Of a stretch of DNA of 64,000 nucleotides, positions 46,497 to 57,061 are shown one piece after another. The position numbers and the translations under genes are program-made. Numbering within the stretch: the first letter of the stretch is position 1; each line of letters opens with the position of its first letter. The stretch comes from Epichloe hybrida (Eukaryota > Ascomycota > Sordariomycetes > Hypocreales > Clavicipitaceae): NCBI GenBank assembly GCA_019022495.1, contig JAFEKR010000066.1, forward strand, positions 1 through 64,000, read 5' to 3'. The notes under the pieces are model-generated. The model had not been told where the DNA came from and made no database searches. It worked only from the letters and a program-made list of their open reading frames with translations.

Positions 46497-46568
46497 TGCC
46501 CCGTACTGGAATCGAACCAGTGATCTTGTCATTACTAGTGACACGCTTTACCACTGAGCCAACGGGGC
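46497..46568 (-). tRNA. tRNA-Thr (anticodon AGT)
   Basis: The minus strand folds into a cloverleaf. The acceptor stem is GCCCCGT/ACGGGGC, the D arm is GCTC-AGTGGTAA-AGC, and the anticodon stem is TGTCA/TGACA around the loop CTAGTAA, giving anticodon AGT. The T arm is ACTGG-TTCGATT-CCAGT. There is no intron, and CCA is not encoded. The TTCGATT loop supplies the internal B box. Confidence 0.94.
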
Positions 46569-48205
46569 TTTTGATACTAGATCATCTATTATTTATTAAT
46601 ATCAAGTTTTCATCATCAAGTATACATGTTTTTAAAGCTCCAAGAGAATGCTTATCGTGCATTCTTTTGTACGAAAAAAAATCGCGCGGGCAATCCATCC
46701 ACATTGCTGATTCTCTCAGAGAAAGGTTTCAATCATAGAAAGATAAGCCAGCCCGCCGCAATTCCCACTTGTCCCTCGTGAAGGAAGTCCTGAAAGCACC
46801 TTGCTGATGCTCATCAGTGTCTAACAGCGACCTTGCAAAGGCCGCAGGAAACAACAGACGCCTAGCTAATACGGAGTACACGTCGTCGACCGCTTCCTCT
46901 CGGGTACAGCGGTGTCTCGGTATCGGCGGTGAACCCGCCTGAGAGAGAAATGCGCTTTATAATGGAACTTCCCCAGTTTTAGATCTAGACTTCGGCCAGA
47001 CCCGCAGAGTGCGGAGACTGACTGGGCATTAGGTAGGGAAAATAGCCGGAGTGATCCGAGTCCTGTGTGTTTTTTTTTTTTTTTTTTTTTTAAACCCGAC
47101 TGTTTATTTTAGCTTGCAAGATGCCCGTTGACATTTGTGTGGCACTCGAGAGTCATCGGACTGGCAATCAAGATTACCGCCGCCTGCCAGGATGAAGGTG
47201 ATGATGGGGATGATGGAGATGATGGTGAGAGGGAAAGAACGACCCCCCTGGATATGTACATGTCATGTAATATTGATTGCATCCCTCTTGCCAGCGGGAC
47301 AACGGAGTCATCGGGTATCGCTACGAGGATGGTTGACAAAAGTTGAAGCACCAACCAGGGTCGAGTGCGGCAAATTGGGCAAATTGGGCAAAGCCGACGG
47401 ATAGCACGAGTTGCTTGGGTTGTCATTTTCTCAGGTCCTGGTAACGATGCAATGCAGGTCCAACCAAGCCTTGTTGTTGACCATGGAAACATTACCCCGT
47501 CTGTCTGCCAGCTGCCAGCTGCCAGCTGCCAACCTCTCTTCATCGTGGACCCGGCGAAGGATTGGAGGCAATCGCATAATGTCGACTGGTTGAACAGAGG
47601 TGCACAGAACAGAGTTGCAAGTGGCACGTTGCCTCCAGCATCCATCATGGTGGGCCAAGGGCCGAGGGATTGTCGCAGCGGTTGAGCGGTCGGGTCTCAT
47701 CGCCCCTTCGTAAGCTTTTTGTCACGTCGCTCGCGTCTTTGGGTTCCCGACTCGTCGAGTTGCTCACATAGGCTGAAGCCACTTTTACCCTTTTGCTCAC
47801 CCGTTGTCTCTGCTCGCTCTGCTGCCCACCAAACTTCGACCGCGACCAAAGTGATATTCAACACTTGAGCGGCAGCACCATCATACGTTTTTTTCCCTTC
47901 CTTTCCCCCTTGCTCCCTCTTTCTCCCACTGATTCATTCGCCAACTTGCTCGCTCTTGTCCTCGCTATGACTGTGGACGATAAATGAAGAGCGGCCTCGC
48001 TGCGTTAAGATTCTTTTCGCAATCGACACAACGGTCTTCGCGCCGCGCCTCGCCTCTCTTCTTTCAAACGTCATCACATTGCCCCGCCTTGACAAGGACC
48101 CTGAGTAGGCTTTCATGTTTGGATTGACCTGAACCTACAAATCTGACGGACGAGTAGAACCGAGTCTCCCTAGATCGACGAGAGCCGCGCTGGCAGCAGC
48201 ATCGG
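46569..48205. other. Intergenic region between tRNA-Thr and the Zn2Cys6 gene
   Basis: 1.6 kb with no convincing gene. It contains a T24-type homopolymer (about 47070–47092), a GATGAGGATG-like run (47190–47230), three tandem GCCAGCT units (47507–47530) and CT-rich DNA at 47890–47950, probably the leader region of the downstream gene. Frames of 60–179 codons here overlap on both strands and look fortuitous. Confidence 0.45.
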
Positions 48206-50352
48206 ATGCCCGCCAACAGTATTACCAAGCCATGTCACAACTGCCGCCGCCGACGCCTGCGCTGTGACCGTTCGTGGCCATCATGCCACAAATGCGCGTC
48301 GTCGGGGCAGGAATGTCTCGGCTACGGAAAAGTCTTTGTCTGGACCCAGGCCATCGACTCTAATGGGAACCGGAGGCCGCCCGCTGTTTATGGGCGGAGA
48401 GTGAGCGAGCCGGGCCAATACCAACCTCAAGTAGTGGAATATCGACTACCGCACGAGGTTGGAGGAGCACAGGCAGGAGACGTGTCCATTCCCTTGGAGC
48501 AAGAGGCCCATTCTGATAGCCAAGATCAAGCTCAGATTCATCACAATGAACCCCGGGCTTTTCCGCCAATGCCCCCCCAGGAATCACCACAGAGTGAACT
48601 CGACCACCAACAACCATTCGTTTTCCGGGGTGCGGATTTCAGCAATGATGCCACGGGCTCGGGCAAGAAGTCACCCGATGAAGATGGCGACGAGACCAGC
48701 TATGAGCCTGTCCAACCGGACCATGGACCCGCCAAGTCCGGAATCTTAACATTGGGTAACCTGACAGACCCCATCTTTCAGGACCTTGACAGAAATTCAA
48801 GGTACTATCTTGCGCATTGTAAGTGGCTTTTATTTTATTTTATTTCAGAATTCTTCCGCATCACTTGTCAAGTCATGAACTGCTGTAACAGCGCCGCCGT
48901 CTCTCTTAATCGGTTCCACAAACCATATAAAAAAGAAAAAGCTCCAACGGTGACATGCATGACACAATTTCTCGTTTTGTCCATCTTTGCTTCCCTGATG
49001 GTTCAGTCTGGCGTGAGGCTAATGACATGTGCGATCAGTCGCGGACAACGTATGCAAAGACTTGGTTGCCAGAGACTCGCCTGACAGTAATCCGTTCCGA
49101 GAACTGATTCCTCTTACCAACACACACCCAATGCTTCTCCAGATACTCATTGCGACTTCTGCGGTTCACTGGTCCAACATGTTTGGACCCATAACTGCCA
49201 TTCCTACAGGTCTAACAGATCCTGGCGGTTATTTATCGCAGTTGCGGTCACAGGATCTTGTTTCCAGACAGGCTCTCATAGATGCTTTGACAGCCAAGCA
49301 AAAGGCAATGGGCCACCTTCGCGGCGTACTAGACACCCTGGATCCTGCGGGTAGCGAAGTAGCTCTGGCGGCCATGCATTTCTTTGTCAAATTTGATCTT
49401 ATTGACCTGGACCGAAACAATGGCAAGGGCTGGCAGGCACATTTGGAGGGAGCAAGCAGCATTTTGGCATTTCTGGCACCCGATTCGGCCAGGCATGCCT
49501 CAAGCCGGATGCTGCGCGATTGTGTCATTGCCGATTGTTTCATGTGGGTTGCCTTTTTTTTTTTTTTTTTCGTTTTGGTCCGTAATCCTGTTGTGGTAAT
49601 CAAGCTTCTTATTCCCTCTCTGAGCAGAGGAGGCTGACTCGAACTCTTGAAACGTACATAGATATCACATTCTAGGATCGACGCTTGCAACTGGGGCGAT
49701 AGCATCGCGCATTGCTCGTTATGCCTTTGAGCTGCTGCCCGTCATGAAGCGGGTCGAGGTGAACAGTTATCTCTCTTGTCCGCCAGAGATTCTTCAAATC
49801 ATCCTACTTGCGTCCCATTTATCATACGAGACCCCTTGCACTGACTGGAGCCTGTCTGCCGCAGACCAGGCACTCGAGCTCATTGACCAGGCGCTCGCCT
49901 TTGACGTTCCCGCTTGGGCGGACCGGCTCCGTGAATTGCCCAATGTGTCAGATATCGAGAGCCGAGTGCACATAGCGTCAGCACACCGCTCAGCAGTGTG
50001 TTTGTATATTCTCCAGGCGCTGCCATTGATTCGAGCCGTTCGTCCCGTTGACACTCACTTTCTCGTTGGAGACATACTCGGCCACCTTGGCCAGATTCAT
50101 GAAGAAGACCCGTATTTCAAGGCGACATCGTGGCCGACATTCATAGCAGGGGCAGAGACACGAGATGCTGAAAAGCGGGCGTGGGCCATGTCTCGTATGT
50201 TTGCCATTTGGAGAATATGCCCGTGGGGCTACATTTTCACAGCCATAGAAATGTTGAAAGCCACATGGCAGATGCAAGATTCCGGCACGGGTTCGGGCGT
50301 GAATTGGCTCCAAGACCTCAAAGACATGGGGTTTGACTACCTCATTGTGTAG
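48206..50352 (+). CDS. Zn2Cys6 transcription factor with fungal-specific regulatory domain (602 aa)
   Basis: Exons 48206–48818, 49039–49543 and 49662–50352 join to 602 codons plus stop. The N-terminal binuclear zinc cluster has Cys10-x2-Cys13-x6-Cys20-x6-Cys27-x2-Cys30-x6-Cys37, rich in Arg between the second and third Cys. An acidic/Gln linker follows. From about residue 185, TLGNLTDPIFQDLDRNSRYY and then FADNVCKDLV and NPFRELIPL match the large ascomycete family of C6 regulators with a Fungal_trans_2-type domain. It is a predicted nuclear DNA-binding regulator with unknown targets. Intron 1 (220 nt) is long for this locus. Intron 2 has a T16 tract. The acceptor at 49661 was chosen because it restores the conserved YHILGST motif. 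Confidence 0.88.
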
Positions 50353-51880
50353 TAAAAGAAGGCAACGTCAAACAAGGTCGCACTCTGTCCACGGTTGCTG
50401 CTACTGGCAATCTGGTGGCCGCAAGAAGTTGCATCTCGACAAGGCCATGACATATATTCGACTTTCCCCCCAATTCTCTTTCTTTCGTTGCTCCCTGCGT
50501 TGTAGCATTTCCACATGCATTTTATTGTTTCTTCCACTACTGTAACCCTTTCCACAAAAGCGTTCGAGATACATGATGACGAGGAGGCATATTGTTGGAT
50601 AGCCATTTTTACCAAAGCATTTCCTTTTTTTTCTTTTCTTTTTCTCGTCTCAATTCATCTCCCGCATAGATTGACTGTAGTCTATCATAGTAACTGTTTC
50701 GTCCAAGGCAATTTTCCTCACAAACCTAAGTGAAAGTCTTATCTCATGATGCTCTTTTTTTGTTTCTAGCGCAAAAATTGATTTGCTCGATACTCTTGAC
50801 ATATCCAATGGAGGAAGAAAAGCTGGCTGGCTGCGACTTTGAAAGCCACTTGCACACGCGCGCACACCCCTCTTTGACCGACCGCTCATACCGGAATGTT
50901 GAAGTGATACATACATGTAAGTGAAGTGCAGCCAAGTCAAGTCAAGTTGCAGTTTCTGTTTTCCTGCTTCGAGACGCCCACTAAGCTGTTCTTGGTTGCA
51001 GCCCCACCTGGCAGGGGCAGCAGGGTTCCGTTTTTGAAAACAAGGAGGGTGGTGGGGGAGGGGGGCTGTTTCAGCGGGCGATATGGCCTTGTTTCTGAAG
51101 TGAGTGAAATGGGTAGGTGATAATATGGGACCCAACTGTAGATGGCTCCCAGCGTGCTGCAGCGTGCTGGTCCTCAGCGGGTTGGACGTTGCATCCGGCG
51201 AAATGCATCGGCAAGGGCAGGGGACATGGATCGCAAGACGCCGATGCCGATCCTGATGCCGGTGCCGGTGCCGGTGCCGGTGCGAAACATGGCAACTCGG
51301 CAACTCGGCAACATGGCAACACGGCCGCATTCCCCGACGCCATACGTTTGAAGGAATGGCACGGTTGCGAGAAACAAACTTTCGCTAGCGGGAGGGGAGC
51401 CCTTGTCGAACAAAGTTGCCACGTTTCTTTACGTGAACCCCTTGCTGAATGGAACGCGCCAAGGCAAGCAGGCAAGGCGGGCTGGGGAGTTAGCGTGGTT
51501 TTGGCCATGTTCCGAGAGAAGGCTGATCAGACATGCGAGATTCTCACCATGCACGTCGTGGACTTGTGTCACTCGTGACGGCGCAGCACAAGTCGGACTC
51601 GGGGACCCGTTCGGGCCTCCTGGCGTCCTCGCTCTCGCCCAGACTCCAAAACAATCCCCGTGTCCTCGTTGTCCTCCCCCCCAAACAGTCCCCTCCGTTC
51701 GCACTCATCGCCTTCCGGCAATGGTGTTTCAGGGCCGCCGAGGCGGGAGGGAAATCAACTTCTCAACGGACATCGATCCATATCGGAGGCGCTCTTGCGC
51801 TCTTGCGCTTCACTAGTTCGCTCACGATTTGACCCTGAGAAGTTCCTCCCGGGAATCAGCTTGCCCGAATCGGAACGACA
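50353..51880. other. Intergenic region upstream of the Egh16-like gene
   Basis: 1.5 kb without a supportable gene. It holds a GGTGCC hexamer run (51257–51283), a CAACTCGG/CAACATGG run (51293–51320) and pyrimidine-rich stretches. Overlapping frames of up to 226 codons on both strands have biased, unconserved-looking composition and are not called. Confidence 0.45.
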
Positions 51881-51896
51881 TGAGGAGAGAGCAAAG

Positions 51897-52185
51897 TATA
51901 TAACCACCTTGACTCGTCCCGTTCTTCTGCCCAGGGAACAACCCGATTTCAGTCTCCATTCACCCGACATATTAGCTGTCGTCTCCTTTTTTTTTTTTCT
52001 TTTCCATCCCCTTCTCTTTCTCTCTCTTCTGCTTCGTGTTTCTTCTTCTTGCCCCGGTGGCCTCTTACTGATAACAATCAATCCCGACTTTCTTCTCTCC
52101 CCAAAGCAGAGCAGACCTTTCCATCTTTTCATTTATCCCCGTCTTGGACCTTGCCATCTTTTTATTCACACACAAGTAAACCAAA
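51897..52185 (+). promoter_or_regulatory. Core promoter and CT-rich leader of the Egh16-like gene
   Basis: A TATATAA box at 51897–51903 lies 283 bp upstream of the ATG. It is followed by a strong pyrimidine tract (about 51977–52045), and the leader ends in CCAAAATGC at the start codon. TATA plus CT-rich leader is the usual layout for highly expressed fungal genes. Confidence 0.6.
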
Positions 52186-53324
52186 ATGCGTTACGCCATC
52201 GTCTCTGCTGCCCTGGCGGCTTCTGCTGCAGCCCACGGTGTTGTTACCAAGATCCAGGGCGCCAATGGTGTCATAATGCCTGGTCTGTCAAGTACGTTTT
52301 TTTTTTTTTTCAGCTCGAAAAGATGACCCCCCCAACTTGGTTCATGAGCCGCCTTCCCGGAACTAACATGCATCGCCTCGTTTTCTCAAGTCGCCGATGG
52401 CACTCCTCGTGACTGCTCCAGCAACCGCTGCGGCTCTCAGGCCGACACGGCCATCATCCGTGACCGTGACATGAGGAGCGGCAAGGCCAGTCCTCTCGGA
52501 AGAACCCAGGGAAATGGTCCCGTTGACGCCAGTGCCGTCATCAGCGCCTTCATGGGCTCCGGTGGTAGTGGCAAGACGCCCACCAACAACGGCACTTCTG
52601 GTTCCGTCGGACAGGAGGACGACCTCTCGGGACTCAACAAGCAGAGACAGCAGCGACGCGACGAGTACAAGCGACAACTTGGCCAAATCTTTGGTCTTCT
52701 TGGCGGAGGCGGCGGCGGCGGCCGTGGCGGCGGTGGCCGTGCCAGTGCTGCTGGGGGCAACAAAGCCGGCGGCGGTCGCGGCGGCGGCGGCAACAAGAAC
52801 AATGCTCCGGCTGAGAGCATGATCGCCGATACCTCCGGCCAGGGTGCCAAGCAGGGTCTTCCCACGGCCGATGAGACTGGCGAAGTCTCCTTGGTCTTCC
52901 GACAGGTACGACTTCCTCCTCCCCACAGTAATCCCGCAACTAACAAGCCTCGCTCCCTCAACAGATCAACCAGGACGGTGCCGGTCCCCTGACCGCTTCC
53001 ATTGACCCTTCATCCGGCGGCACTGATGCCAGTGCCTTCCAGAACGCCCAAATCACCCAGAATGTTCCCGGCAGCAAAGTTCCCATCATCGGCAGTCTCT
53101 CCGCGGCCACAAACACCGACTTCCCCCTCAAGGTCAAGATGCCCGAGGGCATGACGTGCAACGGCAAGGCAGGTGGCGCCGAGAACGTCTGCATCGTCCG
53201 CGTTGCCAACAGTGCTGCTGCCGGTCCCTTTGGCGGCTCCGCTGCCTTCACTCAGACCCAGGCTGCTCGCAAGCGCGCCATCGCCTACCGCCTCAAGAAG
53301 CGCATGGAATTCAACCGCGAGTGA
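52186..53324 (+). CDS. Egh16/Mas-like (GEgh16) secreted protein, 326 aa
   Basis: Exons 52186–52291, 52391–52905 and 52965–53324, with introns of 99 and 59 nt; frames join to 326 codons plus stop. The signal peptide MRYAIVSAALAASAAA precedes HGVV, so the predicted mature protein begins with His. TPRDCSSNRCGSQADT, LGRTQGNGPVD, INQDGAGPL, QITQNVPGS, TDFPLK and AGPFGG are family signatures of Egh16/Gas/Mas proteins. Genes of this family are expressed in appressoria and infection structures of plant and insect pathogens. Biochemical function is not established to my knowledge. A long Gly/Arg-Gly low-complexity insert (about residues 168–205) follows a basic helical stretch. The last about 15 residues are basic. 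Four Cys are visible in the mature part. Confidence 0.9.
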
Positions 53325-54025
53325 GATTCTCGCCCAGTCTTGTTGTGGACACAAGGTCGAGCATAGGTGCCGAGCCCATCACGAGGACACGCTACAGACG
53401 TATTGAGATTGGATAAACTTCTTTTGGGGGGCGTCGTGGGCCTGTTGGGCTGTATGGAGTGTTTCCCGTGACGATTTTTTCCATATTTCTCGTTCTCTCT
53501 CTTTTTTTTTTTAATTTTTCAGATTCATCGTTAGACATGGCCAAGCGGGCCCGTCATCTCCTGGTCGAGAGTAGCCTAATTTTATTTTGAAAATTTCTCC
53601 ATTTTTGCTTCCTAATATGTGAGACACTTCCTTGCCCTCCTTGATCATGCGGAATGTCGCAGAATTCAAAGAAGGGGGTGGTGGACAGGTCAAAAGGCTT
53701 CTTCCATGTACGACCAAAGGGCTCATGAAAAGGGAGTTTTCAACAATTTTTCCGAAAAGACTAAGACATGGTAGATTGTTGATTATTTTTCCACTATGAA
53801 ATATTGAAGATACCTCCAGAGTAATGCTCTGGATGGTACCAAAGGAACCGCAAGCAGCAATGTGCCAAGGGGAAAAAAAAAAAAACTCCAGGTAATGCAC
53901 GAGTTGGTCGTTGTCGTCATTAAAATAAAGTATGCCGAGATGGCATGGTACAAAGGAGTCGGCACAATTCCCATACGATGCCTCCATGTTCACCGTGGAG
54001 TTTACATCGCGGCGGAGCATGTGAG
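53325..54025. other. Convergent intergenic region
   Basis: 700 bp between the Egh16-like stop and the zinc-knuckle gene stop. It contains T10 and A13 tracts (about 53503 and 53873). A 173-codon frame on the minus strand is broken-looking and has no motif. No RNA gene is recognised. Confidence 0.45.
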
Positions 54026-55405
54026 TTACCACCGGCGGCTACAACAAGTTAGCATATACGTACACACGAAATTCAGGCCACCAAACCACTTTACCTGTAG
54101 GCAGAGTTCGTATTCGCTCGCCGTCGTTTTGGTATGAGTCGTTTGTCAAGATTCTCTCCACGATGGCGTGTGTTGGACTTCTCGGAAGGCTTCTGTTTGG
54201 CGGGACGACCAAGAAGTTCAGCTTCCAACGAATTCAAGTCAGATGACTGGATGGATGGTGAAGAATGCCGAGATGCTCGAGAGCCACCAGATTCCCTTCT
54301 CCTAGCCGCTGCATGATCTCTTCCCGTCTGTTGCCTTCTATCTGCCTCGCGTGGCACATCGAGTGTGTTCCAAAGACATTCCTCGCCCTCCTCAACGTCG
54401 GGTGTGCCCGTTTCCCCCTTGGCGGAATCTTCTAATCTCGGCCTTTTTGCTTCTCGCTCGTGGCTCTTGCTGTCCTGGTCGGCGGAGTGTTTGCTACTGC
54501 TGCCATGATAGTCTGATGGTGATCGCCGGTCAGAATCTTCCGCATTTTCTACATGCACGTAAGTGTTCGATACCTCCGAGCTCTTCTCGTTCTCCCTCCC
54601 ATCATTACTCATTCCGTTGGCATACGTCTCACTGCCTTCAACGAAAGAGCCGACAGGTTTCGGCGGTGACTCGTGCTCATCAATTCTGCGATCAATCTGT
54701 TCAACAGGCGAAGGAGGCGGCGCTGCATGATCACTAGAGGGCCGTCTGCCCCCGTCCCGTCCCTTTGATTCCAACATCGGGTTATCAGATGCGACAGCAG
54801 CAGATGGTTGTTTCTTTGCATTGGAGCCTCCATGGTTCTGCCGTTGACCCCGCCGTGACCCGCTAGAGCGACGGTTCTCTGCCGAACGCTGGGGTTGGCT
54901 GTCGCGATGAGGGCCAGGATTCGGTTTCCGTTGGTTGTGGTGTTCATTTGACTGTCTTCTGTCTCTCCCCTTGTTATGGCGATCATTCTTTCGCTTGTTT
55001 CTGTGGTCATGGTGCTGGTTGATTTGGTCGTGACTCTTGGGAGGTTTGGGCGGGAGAGGGTGGGACACAATCCCTGCCGGCGGCTTTGGGGGCAAAGTAG
55101 GACCCGATTTGGACCGAGACTCTGATCTTTTCCGTAATGGTGTTGATTTAGCGTGAGGCGATGAGTGTGGTAGCGGTGGAGAGCGAGAGAAGCCATGATT
55201 ATGACGCTGCTGTATATGCTCCTGTCCATCTATTCTGTTAGACGGAAAATGGCCCCCAGGAGGCGGGTTGAGAGGTGGCAGTGGCCCTGGCGGTGGCCCT
55301 CCATATCCAGGAGGACCGTAAGGAGATGTGCCATGAGGAGGAGGAGGGGAGTAGTGTGGATGAGGATAGCCATAGGGAGTAGGAATGAAACTGCCAGCGT
55401 ATGCA

Positions 55406-55436
<31 letters not shown>

Positions 55437-55929
55437 AAGTGTATGGGTGATATGAGGGAGGCTGAGCCAGATATGAGGAAGGCGGAGGAGGCGGTGGTTG
55501 CGGATGCGGATGCGGATGCCCATGCGGATGCCCATGCGGGTGTGAATGAGGGTGAGGGTGAGCATGATGACCCGGCGGGGGAGGCACATGGCCTATTCCT
55601 GTGGGAAATTGCGATACGGGAGGAGCATATTTGGTGATGATGGGCCCTTTTGATCGTTTGCTCGAGCTGGACCCTTGCCCCTTTGAGTAAAACGTGTTCG
55701 GGTTGGATGAGTTTCTCCAAGCGGCCAGGCCTCTGAAGAGAAGTTAGTGACGTGTTTGGCAACTTGTTTGGCAGCTCGGGCCGCAGTCTTTTTGTCCATT
55801 GAGCTCTGCTTACGCTGGAGTTGCTCTGGTAGGCTCTGGACAAGCGACTGCCCAGTGACCTCCGAGACCACAGTTGTAGCATTGGGGTTCATCCGTTCGG
55901 CCAGGTTGGCCAGGAGTTGGATTTGGCAT
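54026..55929 (-). CDS. CCHC zinc-knuckle protein with His-Pro and poly-Pro tracts (588 aa)
   Basis: Minus-strand exons are 55929–55814, 55732–54095 and a 13-nt terminal exon, 54038–54026; the joined frame is 588 codons plus stop. Near the N-terminus CYNCGLGGHWAVAC is a retroviral-type CCHC knuckle, followed by PEPTRATPAGLAAWRN and KGPIITKYAPP, a layout common to a conserved ascomycete family. Then come a His/Pro/Gly run (HAHPHPHSHPHG), poly-Pro tracts, a basic RS-like middle and a basic C-terminus ending SAYSRRW. It is probably an RNA-binding nuclear protein, from knuckle plus basic low-complexity regions; its role is not known. The last intron (54039–54094) has an ideal GCTAAC branch site next to TTGTAG, which supports the tiny final exon. 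Confidence 0.82.
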
Positions 55930-57061
55930 GTCAACCCCATAAACCGCATGCAATGGGCGAAACGCGTAGGATGCGTAGTATGCGTGGTATGCGTAGTATG
56001 CGTAGTATATGCGTAGTATGAGGGTTACATCCACCCCCAGTCGCTGGGTTCGCGCTCGGCTTTCCAGGTGGAGATCGCTCAGAAGATGAGTCCAGTTTTC
56101 TTTGTTCTTTCTTGGACGCAATCGTGTATGAGCAAGTCGTCGCGGCAATGTTTTCCTCTCAGATAACCACGCGTCGAGTGACGTGGCTGGACGTCTGACG
56201 CATTCAACAGGTACGAAGCTGTCCCTCGTTGGCCACTTCGCTGGCGTCAAATGAGTTGTCCAGTACGAAGTAACTGAAGTGTCGACGTCGCGCTGATGAC
56301 AAAGCCGTCAAGGTGAATCGGCGAACAACGTTTCACGGGTCCCCTCCCCCAGGCCTCGATAGACTCCGTGAGAGGAGCCACATGAAACTGGTAAACAGAA
56401 GAGGTGGAAGATTTGCTGTGAATCGGCCACGAACTGCGCGGTTCCGTTAGCTCAGAGACTCAGAGACGCCATGAAGCTGAAGGTGCTGGAACATCATGTA
56501 CCACGACCACGTGAGACGGCGCACGGGCCAACGAGTTCTCGGTAGCACCATCAGTCATCAGTCATCACCTCATCAGTCATCACATCACACCACACATGAC
56601 ACCGCTTGTAGCTGTACATGATGACTAAGTGTCAGAGCCAGAGTGGGTCAAAGCCCATTCTACTCCGTTTGTACCCAGACTTCCGTGCTCGAACAACCAA
56701 CATCAACAAACACTGCGCAAATACACGTCCGGCAACCCACCGACGTCTCCCATCCACGTATCAAGCTCCGCCTGCGTCTCATCGACTTCAAATCGCCTGC
56801 CGAGATCCAAATGCCTGCATAAACATTGCCACTGCGACGGCCGCTACAGGCTCCATCTGCCCAAGCAAGAGCTTCCAGGCTACCCCGATCATGTTGGTGC
56901 ATACAGCCAGTGCATCTCTAGATACTTCCTCTTCACGGAGTAGATATCGAAACGACCAGACTTGAGAAAGAGCTTGGGCTATCAAACGTCGCCGGGCTCC
57001 TTTTCACACAAGTATTCCGTCGTTTAAAAAGCACATTGCTCTTCGGCGCAAACAAGTAATC
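55930..57061. promoter_or_regulatory. Divergent promoter region of the zinc-knuckle and Ppg1 genes
   Basis: 1.1 kb containing a 9-bp minisatellite (55964–56019, next entry) and a run of TCATCAG/TCATCAC units (56557–56590). Frames on both strands up to 146 codons lack domains; the apparent CCHC-containing one is only the N-terminal exon of the zinc-knuckle gene read upstream. Confidence 0.45.
55964..56019. repeat. 9-bp minisatellite (GCGTAGTAT) six copies
   Basis: Six units of GCGTAGTAT with single changes, one expanded by AT, lie 35 bp upstream of the zinc-knuckle start codon, so probably in its 5' UTR or core promoter. Confidence 0.85.

Noticed and set aside
46721..47095. A possible pol III or snRNA gene ending at the long T tract
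   Set aside because: No A/B boxes, U6-type motif or foldable core was recognised; long T tracts are common in introns and flanks of this locus.
47109..47648. 179-codon minus-strand frame
   Set aside because: Composition follows local simple repeats (poly-Ser from a GAT-rich run, WQLA from the GCCAGCT repeat); no start context or domain.
50650..51508. 226- and 145-codon minus-strand frames
   Set aside because: They overlap each other and plus-strand frames, are His/Arg/Cys-biased from GC-rich short repeats, and show no domain or intron structure.
55810..56250. A longer zinc-knuckle protein starting upstream at 56250
   Set aside because: The upstream extension translates the 9-bp minisatellite into YYAYYA; the ATG at 55929 gives the conserved N-terminus.
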